Shown here one piece after another: positions 7,290-12,778 of a DNA stretch of 12,778 nucleotides. The stretch covers positions 1-12,778 of the forward strand of contig CAYGVJ010000149.1 in NCBI GenBank assembly GCA_964353255.1. The letters are read 5' to 3'. Each line of letters opens with the position of its first letter. The first letter of the stretch is position 1. A program made the translations under genes and the position numbers. The notes under the pieces were generated by a model. That model saw only the letters and a list, made by a program, of their open reading frames with translations. It was not told the origin of the DNA and ran no database searches. Source of the DNA: VFZS01 sp964353255. Lineage in GTDB: Bacteria > Acidobacteriota > Terriglobia > Bryobacterales > Bryobacteraceae.

Positions 7290-8540
7290 ATGCGGGTGAA
7301 TCGTCGGAAGTTTCTGGCCGGTGCAGCGGGAGCGGGTGCGCCCGCGCTGGCGGTCGGGCAGCAGAAGGGTGAAGGCAGAGCACCAGCCCCGCGCCCTGCG
7401 GATCTGGACCGGGCGGCGGCGGCGCCGGTGCTGCGGCTGGAGGGATTGTCATCGCCGGTGGTGATCGATTCGATCCGGCTGCTGAGGAAAGACAAGGAGT
7501 ACCTGGTGCACGTGCGGTCGAAAGACGGGGCGGAGGGGGTGTCGCTGACCAACCCGCCGCGGGCCGAGTATCTGTATCCCATCTTCAACCGGCTCGTGGC
7601 CCCGTTCTTCATCGGCAAGGACGCGCGGGACTTGGAGAACCTGCTGTGGGAGCTGTACCGGTGGCAGGACAACTACAAGCTGTACGGGCTGACCTTGTGG
7701 AGTCCGCAGGCCTGGGCGGAGCTCGCGATTCTGGACATGCTGGGGCGTGTTGCGGGCAAGCCGATGGGGGCGCTGCTGGGAGAAGTGGTGCAGCGGGAGG
7801 TGCCGTTCTATGTGGCCAGCGGGAGGCGCGACACCACGCCGGAGCAGGAAGTGGACTACCTGCGGAAACTGGTGGAGCAGTCCGGGGCGAAGGCGCTGAA
7901 ATTCCGCGTCGGGGGACGCATGAGCCGGAACGCGGACGCCATGCCGGGGCGTACCGACAAGCTGATTCCGCTGGTGCGGAAAACCTTCGGGGAGGCCATG
8001 GCCATTCACGCGGACTCCAACAGCTCCTACGACCCGCCGAAAGCGATCGAAGTGGGACGGATGCTGGAAGAAATCAAGGCGGTCTACTTCGAGGAGCCTT
8101 GCCCGTTCGATCATCTGGAAGACACCAAGCGAGTGGCGGACGCGCTGACGATTCCGATCGCGGGCGGAGAGCAGGAGTACAGCGACTGGCGCTTCCGGTG
8201 GATGATCGCCAACCGCGGAGTGGATATCGTGGAGCCGGACCTGTTCTACTACGGCGGGTTGATCCGGTCGATGCGGGTGGCGCGGATGGCGGAGCTGGCG
8301 AAGATGCCGGTCACGGTGCACATCTCCGGCGGGTTCGGCTTTGTTTACATGCTGCATTACGCTTCCTGCCTGCGCAATCCCGCAAGTTACCAGGAGTACA
8401 AGCTGGGCGCCGAGAGATACGGGAGCTGGTTCGATCCACCGATCACGGTCAAGGACGGGAAGATGACGGTGCCGACCGGAGCGGGCGTGGGGATCAAGGA
8501 CCTCCGGGGGTTGTTGCGGGGCGCGGTAGAGGTGGCGTAA
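7290..8540 (+). CDS. Tat-exported enolase-superfamily enzyme, mandelate racemase/muconate lactonizing subgroup
   Basis: These enzymes abstract the alpha-proton of a carboxylate (often a sugar acid) using Mg2+ and then epimerise or dehydrate it. The 416-residue protein opens with NRRKFLAGAAGAGA, a clear twin-arginine signal, so it should fold in the cytoplasm and act in the periplasm. The likely metal ligands are Asp242 (HADSN), Glu268 (FEEP) and Glu294 (GGEQE). Asp317 (EPDLFYYGG) and His344 (VTVHISG) form the probable base dyad. The spacings 26, 26, 23 and 27 equal those of D195, E221, E247, D270 and H297 in mandelate racemase as I recall that enzyme. The KxK motif is replaced by Lys204-Phe-Arg206, and about seven extra residues lie between it and Asp242. 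AGGAGG at 7276-7281, eight bases before the ATG, fixes the start. The gene is 37 bp after the six-hairpin glycosidase and overlaps the next gene by one base. A sugar-acid dehydratase or epimerase is the best guess; the substrate is unknown. Confidence 0.9.
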   Translation: MRVNRRKFLAGAAGAGAPALAVGQQKGEGRAPAPRPADLDRAAAAPVLRLEGLSSPVVIDSIRLLRKDKEYLVHVRSKDGAEGVSLTNPPRAEYLYPIFNRLVAPFFIGKDARDLENLLWELYRWQDNYKLYGLTLWSPQAWAELAILDMLGRVAGKPMGALLGEVVQREVPFYVASGRRDTTPEQEVDYLRKLVEQSGAKALKFRVGGRMSRNADAMPGRTDKLIPLVRKTFGEAMAIHADSNSSYDPPKAIEVGRMLEEIKAVYFEEPCPFDHLEDTKRVADALTIPIAGGEQEYSDWRFRWMIANRGVDIVEPDLFYYGGLIRSMRVARMAELAKMPVTVHISGGFGFVYMLHYASCLRNPASYQEYKLGAERYGSWFDPPITVKDGKMTVPTGAGVGIKDLRGLLRGAVEVA

Positions 8541-9091
8541 TGAAAAGACTGGGAAGAACACTGCTGCTGATGGCCATTGGCGGGGCACTGGCCAGCGCTC
8601 AGCAGACCCGAACCGAGGTCACCAAACCCACCACGCCGGCGGACGATGCGAAGCCAAACAGCGACAGCGTGCCGGAGGTGTACGCCCTCAGCGGACGGTT
8701 CGAGCGGATTGTGGTGTTGCGCTTCAAGTACCAAGCCGACCTGCTGGCGGGGCTGGAGCGGATGGTGAAGGAGCAGAAGATCCGCAACGCCGTCATCCTG
8801 GCGGGCGCTGGCTCGGTCCGCAACTACCACGTGCACTCGGTCAGCAACCGCACGTTCCCTTCCAAGAACGTGTTTGTGAAGGATCCCACGGCGCCGGCCG
8901 ACATAGTCGGTATGAACGGGTACGTAATCGACGGGAAGGTGCACGCGCACCTGACGATGACCAACGCGGAGAAGGCCTTCGGAGGGCACCTGGAAGCGGG
9001 CACCAACGTGTTCACGTTTGCCATAGTGACCCTGGGCGTTTTCGCCGAGGGCATCGATCTCAGCAAGGTTGACGACAAGACTTACCGGTAG
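8540..9091 (+). CDS. Exported PPC/DUF296-domain protein
   Basis: The 183-residue product has a Sec signal peptide (MKRLGRTLLLMAIGGALASA, cut near ASA-QQ), a low-complexity linker rich in Pro, Thr and Asp (about 22-45) and one PPC (DUF296) domain from about 47 to 175. The domain carries the family's histidine signature: YHVH at 96-99, KVHAHL at 133-138 and GGHLEAG at 148-154. In bacterial and archaeal PPC proteins such His residues are reported to bind a metal; in plants the domain follows AT-hooks in nuclear proteins. No AT-hook is present here and the signal peptide points outside the cytoplasm, so DNA binding is unlikely. The ATG uses the last A of the preceding gene's TAA, and AGGTGG at 8530-8535 inside that gene can act as ribosome site, so the two are probably translated together. 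Biochemical function is unknown; a metal-dependent or small-ligand-binding role beside the enolase-superfamily enzyme is conjecture. Confidence 0.85.
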   Translation: MKRLGRTLLLMAIGGALASAQQTRTEVTKPTTPADDAKPNSDSVPEVYALSGRFERIVVLRFKYQADLLAGLERMVKEQKIRNAVILAGAGSVRNYHVHSVSNRTFPSKNVFVKDPTAPADIVGMNGYVIDGKVHAHLTMTNAEKAFGGHLEAGTNVFTFAIVTLGVFAEGIDLSKVDDKTYR

Positions 9092-9110
9092 TGAGTGGAG
9101 GTGAAGGCGC

Positions 9111-10112
9111 ATGAATACACGAGCGCGCGTTGGTTTGTCAGCGCTCCTGCTGTTGGGGGTCTTGACGGGCTGGGGGGCCGAGAGCGCCCGGCCCGCATTT
9201 GCCGTAGTCGAGAAGGCTGCCGGCTTCGTGGGTTTCTACAGCGAGGATGGACGGCGCGTGGGCGAGGTAAAGGCAGGCAACTTCCCGCACGAGGGGGTCC
9301 TGTCGCGGGACGGCCGGTGGCTGTACGTGACCGACAACGGAGTGCTGTGGATGACCGACGAAGGCGAGGGCGACAACACGGTCACGGTGATCGATGTGGG
9401 AGCGATGAAGAAAGCCGGGACCATCGATCTGGGGCGCTTCCGGCGGCCGCACGGGATTGCGCTGGACGCTAGCTCAGGGCGCCTTCTGGTGACCACGGAG
9501 CGACCACACGGGCTGCTGGTGATCGACCCAATCGCCCGGAAAGTGCTGCGGGACTATGACGTCAAAGGCAAGAGCCCGCACATGGTGACGCTGGGGTCCA
9601 AGGGCGAGTGGGCCTACGTCAGTAACACGGATTCCGACGCGGTGGCGGCGATTCATCTGAAGACCGGCCAGGTGAAGCTCATCCCGACGGCCGCGGGGCC
9701 CCAGGGCGGCGTGCTGGCGCCGGGCGGCGACCGGCTGTACGTGGTCAACACGCGGGCCGACCGTATCACGATCATTGACACGCAGCGTCAGGAGGCCGTC
9801 GGCGCCATTCAGACGGGCCAGGCTCCGGGACGGATTGCGATGACGCCCGATGGGAAGACGCTGGTGTATAACCTTCAGGGCGACCAGGGCGTGGGGTTTG
9901 CCGATGTCGCCTCGGGCAAGCAAACAGCGACCATCGCGCTGGGCGGGCGCCCGCTTTCCCTCACCATGGCGCGCGACGGCCAGCGCGCCTTCTCGAGCGT
10001 CCAGGATCAAGACAAGGTCTTCGTCATCTCGGTGCCTGAACGCCGGATCTTGCGGGTGTTCAACACACCCAAAGGCGCCGGCCCGGACCCGGTGATTCCG
10101 CTGCGAGAATAG
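9111..10112 (+). CDS. Exported YVTN-type beta-propeller protein (YncE-like)
   Basis: The 333-residue protein has a Sec signal peptide (about residues 1-24) followed by a beta-propeller made of YVTN repeats. Strand-turn units recur as LYVTDN (71), LLVTTE (125), AYVSNT (168), LYVVNT (209), LVYNLQ (251) and AFSSVQ (293). The preceding Pro positions (59, 113, 156, 197, 239, 281) are spaced 41-43 apart except for one 54-residue step caused by an insertion rich in acidic residues (about 79-89). An N-terminal strand plus the last strand would close a seventh blade. The first units carry Pro-His (59-60, 113-114, 156-157). Such propellers are binding scaffolds and sometimes enzymes; no catalytic set is visible, so no reaction is assigned. 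GGAGGTGA at 9097-9104, six bases before the ATG, supports the start. It follows the PPC gene by 19 bp and is probably in the same operon. Its end is only 14 bp from the converging receptor gene. Confidence 0.86.
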   Translation: MNTRARVGLSALLLLGVLTGWGAESARPAFAVVEKAAGFVGFYSEDGRRVGEVKAGNFPHEGVLSRDGRWLYVTDNGVLWMTDEGEGDNTVTVIDVGAMKKAGTIDLGRFRRPHGIALDASSGRLLVTTERPHGLLVIDPIARKVLRDYDVKGKSPHMVTLGSKGEWAYVSNTDSDAVAAIHLKTGQVKLIPTAAGPQGGVLAPGGDRLYVVNTRADRITIIDTQRQEAVGAIQTGQAPGRIAMTPDGKTLVYNLQGDQGVGFADVASGKQTATIALGGRPLSLTMARDGQRAFSSVQDQDKVFVISVPERRILRVFNTPKGAGPDPVIPLRE

Positions 10113-10126
10113 AGCAGCTTTTCGAC

Positions 10127-12778
10127 TTAGAACCTGAAGCGCGTGCCCAACTGCAACTGGCGCTCGCGGATGAGGTTCGTGCTCGTCGCGGAAACGGACT
10201 GGAAATCGGTCCGCGGGAACAGCGTGGTTCCGCCGACGCCGTATTGCGTCATGACGATGCCGGTGACATTCACGCGGTTGGTGAGGTTGAACGCTTCCGC
10301 GATCAACTGCCACGTCATGCGCTCTTTGATCCTGATTTCGCGGGCCACGCGGAGGTCGAGAGTGGCCATTCCCGGGTTAGTGTAAATGTTCCGGCCCACG
10401 AACGGAACCCGGCTACTGCCGCCGACCCCCAGCAGCCCGCCCTGAAGCCCGGCGGGGGAGGGGTTACCCGAGGCGGAGCCCCAAAACGGCCGGCCATCGG
10501 CCAGGGCCAGGATCCCGGAGAACTGGAAGCCATCCAACACCGCCTTGAGCGGCTTCGAGCCGATCCAGCCGAACGGCGGTTGCCAGAACGCCGACATGGT
10601 GAACCGCTTGCGCTGATCGAAGTCCGACAGCGACTTGTCCTGCGCCAGGTTGAGCGGGTTCAGCGGCTGGTTGGTGGCGGTGAAGGTGGTCGAACTCTGG
10701 CCGTTGTCAATCGCCTTGGAGATGGTGAGCGCCGCCTGCAACTGGAAGCCGTGGGCAAACCGCTGCTTGGCTTGCAGGACGAGGCCGTGGTACCAGGTGT
10801 TGATCACACTGTCGGCGATCGTCATGCGCTCGTAGTTGGGGTTGGGGCGGGCGCCGGCGGTGAAGAACGGAACCGTGAAGGTTTGTACCACGTTGCTGCA
10901 AGCCGTGCTGGAACCCACTTGGGGCGAACCGCAAACGTTATAGGTGGCGGTCTGCGAGGGCGGGTACAGGTTGGTGTCGCGGAACACCGGCATTCTCTGC
11001 CCCCGCGTTCCCATGTAGACGGCCGCCAGGGTGAAGTTCTTGAAGACTTCCTGCTCGAGGGCGAACTGCATCTGGTAGATCACGGGGTTGGCGAAGTCCT
11101 GTGAGGCGAACACCACATCGGGCTTCCCGGCCGCACCGGTGGGGATGCTGGACAGCACGGTAGGAAACATGGGCGCCCCCGCGGTCGCGGGGACGAAGGA
11201 GTACGATTTGAAGCGCACGCCGTTGTTAGTAATCAGGTTGACGATGGAGGAATTCTGGGTACGCCCATAGTACACGCCGGCCCCGGCGCGGATGACGGTC
11301 TTCTGCTTTCCGAACGGATCCCAGGCCAGGCCCACCCGCGGGCCGATGTTGTTCTTGTCGGTGTTGACTCGGGTGGTGGCGGGCACGTCAGGATTACCCG
11401 TCAGGTTCGGCATGGTTTGCAGGTCGTAGCGCAAACCGAAGTTCAGAGTTAGGGAGGGGACCGGCTTGAAGCTGTCTTCGAGGTAGAGGGCCCAATCCCA
11501 GGTGCGGAATTCGGTGGTTCCGGCGGCTCCCAAGGTGTCAAAGGCCTGCGTGTAGCTGGAGTAGTGTTTCCCGAGAATCCCCGAGCCGGAATCATACGCC
11601 TGGCAGTTCTTGAGCGGCAGCGGCAGCGCCGGGCTGCCGCAGTCCAGGGCAAAATTGTTCAGCGAGGAGTAGCTGTAGTAGCCTCCCCCGTTGTACAGGT
11701 TGATCATCTGGTCGTTCACCCGCGTGACGTCGTAGCCGAACTTGACCGCGTGGCGCCCGCGCAGCCAGTTGAAGTTTTGCGTGACCTGCCAGCGCTTCTC
11801 ATCGGGGTAGGCGGCGCGCGGCAGGTAGTTCGCCATGCCGAAATTGATGGCATTGGTCGTACTTACGTACGGGCCGGGCGCGTTCGCGGTCTGGGATTCG
11901 AAGTCGCGTCCCCACTGCGCGCGGAGCTCGCTGACGAGCCGGGGGGTAATCGTCGCAGTCCACCGCCCGATCAGGGTTTCGTTGCTAACCCCGTCGAGAC
12001 CGTTGGCGCTCTCATGGATATTGTGATTGGGAGCGGTCTGAATCCCGTTGGGAGAATCCCAACGCAGGATGTTAACCGTGGTAGAAACCTGGTTGCGCGG
12101 GCTGGCGTTCCAGTCCACGCGCGACAGGCCGATCCACTGGCTGCCCAGGCGGTCTTGGGGGCCCGTCAGCCCCTTGTAGAAGTTCAGTACGTTGGCGAAT
12201 CCCGGCGCCGTCCCTGGCGCCTGGGTGAGGAAGGCCGTCGAGCCGGGCAGGACCACGGCCGGAAACGCGCGTTTCTGCTGATCGTAGCTCAGGAAGTAGA
12301 AGAGCGTGTCCTTCTTGATGGCCCCGCCGCCCGAGGGACCGAATTGCTGGCGGCGGTCCTTGGGCTTCTCCGGAAGGCCGAGCGTCCTGAGGGCGGGAGC
12401 GGAGATAGAGTTCCTCGCGTTCAGGGAGTCGTCGCGGATCAGGTAGAAGAACGTGCCGTGCAATTCGTTGGCGCCGGACTTGGTGACCGCGTTCACCACA
12501 CCGCCCGCCGACCGCCCATACTGGGCCGAGAAATTGCTCGTGCCCACTTGAAACTCCCGAATCGCTTCCGAGCTGATGCCGTACGACAGGCGGGTGCGGC
12601 CTTTGGCTTCCGAGAAGAAGGCCTGGTTGTTGTCCGCGCCGTCGATCATGTTGTTGTTGTACAGGCCGGAGATGCCGCGGAAGCTGATCAGCCCGTAGCC
12701 GGAATCATTGGTGGCGCCCGGGGTGCTCATCACAAAAGCGTCCCAGCGCCGGCCGTTCAGGGGCAGGTTCGTCATGTC
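10127..12778 (-). CDS. Second TonB-dependent outer-membrane receptor, Oar-like (5' end beyond window)
   Basis: The minus-strand frame is open from the right window edge to a TAA at 10129-10127, giving 883 visible residues. The ATG at 12775 is internal, because the coding frame continues beyond it and the sequence already begins in the plug (DMTNLPLNGRRW). The signal peptide and the carboxypeptidase-regulatory-like domain that should precede it are outside the window. Plug landmarks are ISFRGISG, NMIDGADNN and VTKSGANELHG. Barrel strands follow, and the protein ends in Arg-Phe-Arg-Phe with the terminal Phe expected for outer-membrane insertion. It resembles the receptor at 158 in architecture but differs clearly in sequence, so it is not a recent duplicate. 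Two barrel stretches carry Cys pairs in a CGSP-x(n)-C pattern (fragment residues 380/392 and 616/627), unlike the Cys-free first receptor. It converges on the propeller gene, so it belongs to a different transcript; a link to the locus is suggested only by proximity. Confidence 0.92.
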   Translation of the reverse strand, partial: DMTNLPLNGRRWDAFVMSTPGATNDSGYGLISFRGISGLYNNNMIDGADNNQAFFSEAKGRTRLSYGISSEAIREFQVGTSNFSAQYGRSAGGVVNAVTKSGANELHGTFFYLIRDDSLNARNSISAPALRTLGLPEKPKDRRQQFGPSGGGAIKKDTLFYFLSYDQQKRAFPAVVLPGSTAFLTQAPGTAPGFANVLNFYKGLTGPQDRLGSQWIGLSRVDWNASPRNQVSTTVNILRWDSPNGIQTAPNHNIHESANGLDGVSNETLIGRWTATITPRLVSELRAQWGRDFESQTANAPGPYVSTTNAINFGMANYLPRAAYPDEKRWQVTQNFNWLRGRHAVKFGYDVTRVNDQMINLYNGGGYYSYSSLNNFALDCGSPALPLPLKNCQAYDSGSGILGKHYSSYTQAFDTLGAAGTTEFRTWDWALYLEDSFKPVPSLTLNFGLRYDLQTMPNLTGNPDVPATTRVNTDKNNIGPRVGLAWDPFGKQKTVIRAGAGVYYGRTQNSSIVNLITNNGVRFKSYSFVPATAGAPMFPTVLSSIPTGAAGKPDVVFASQDFANPVIYQMQFALEQEVFKNFTLAAVYMGTRGQRMPVFRDTNLYPPSQTATYNVCGSPQVGSSTACSNVVQTFTVPFFTAGARPNPNYERMTIADSVINTWYHGLVLQAKQRFAHGFQLQAALTISKAIDNGQSSTTFTATNQPLNPLNLAQDKSLSDFDQRKRFTMSAFWQPPFGWIGSKPLKAVLDGFQFSGILALADGRPFWGSASGNPSPAGLQGGLLGVGGSSRVPFVGRNIYTNPGMATLDLRVAREIRIKERMTWQLIAEAFNLTNRVNVTGIVMTQYGVGGTTLFPRTDFQSVSATSTNLIRERQLQLGTRFRF

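Noticed and set aside
7646..8539. An in-frame upstream extension of the PPC gene, which could give a 481-residue fusion
   Set aside because: The extension is a Gly/Arg-rich shadow of the enolase-superfamily gene. The ATG at 8540 begins a clean signal peptide and has a ribosome site.
158..12778. The two receptors as a tandem or inverted duplication
   Set aside because: They share architecture and family motifs only; plug and barrel sequences differ widely and no long nucleotide identity is visible.

Overview
The window looks like chromosomal DNA from an Acidobacteriota member, most likely of the Bryobacterales/Solibacter type. This is inferred from three things: high GC; very large Oar-like TonB-dependent receptors with an N-terminal carboxypeptidase-regulatory-like domain and a 'PLNG' plug motif; and an unusual density of Tat- or Sec-exported carbohydrate enzymes. 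No marker gene is present, so the taxonomy rests on gene style only.

Layout. Bases 2-73 hold the last 23 codons of an upstream plus-strand gene, possibly a Gfo/Idh/MocA-type oxidoreductase, followed by a perfect 8-bp inverted repeat. Six complete plus-strand genes then run from 158 to 10112 with gaps of 115 bp or less, probably as one or two transcription units. In order they encode an outer-membrane TonB-dependent receptor, a Tat-exported GH31 glycosidase (ATG overlapping the receptor stop), an exported six-hairpin glycosidase of clan GH-G/MGH1 type, a Tat-exported enolase-superfamily enzyme of the mandelate racemase subgroup, a Sec-exported PPC/DUF296 protein (ATG overlapping the previous stop), and an exported seven-bladed YVTN-type beta-propeller. 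Converging on them from the right, with a 14-bp gap, is the 3' part of a second TonB-dependent receptor on the minus strand, cut by the window edge. No stretch over about 115 bp lacks a gene. I see no tRNA, rRNA, CRISPR array, transposon or prophage feature.

Working model (inference). A receptor could import a glycan fragment. The two glycosidases, both predicted to act outside the cytoplasm, could cleave glycosidic bonds, and the enolase-superfamily enzyme could dehydrate or epimerise a released sugar acid in the periplasm. The PPC and propeller proteins have no assigned role but lie in the same collinear block. This resembles a polysaccharide-utilisation locus without SusD, with the unusual feature that sugar-acid chemistry appears to be exported. 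The substrate cannot be read from the sequence.
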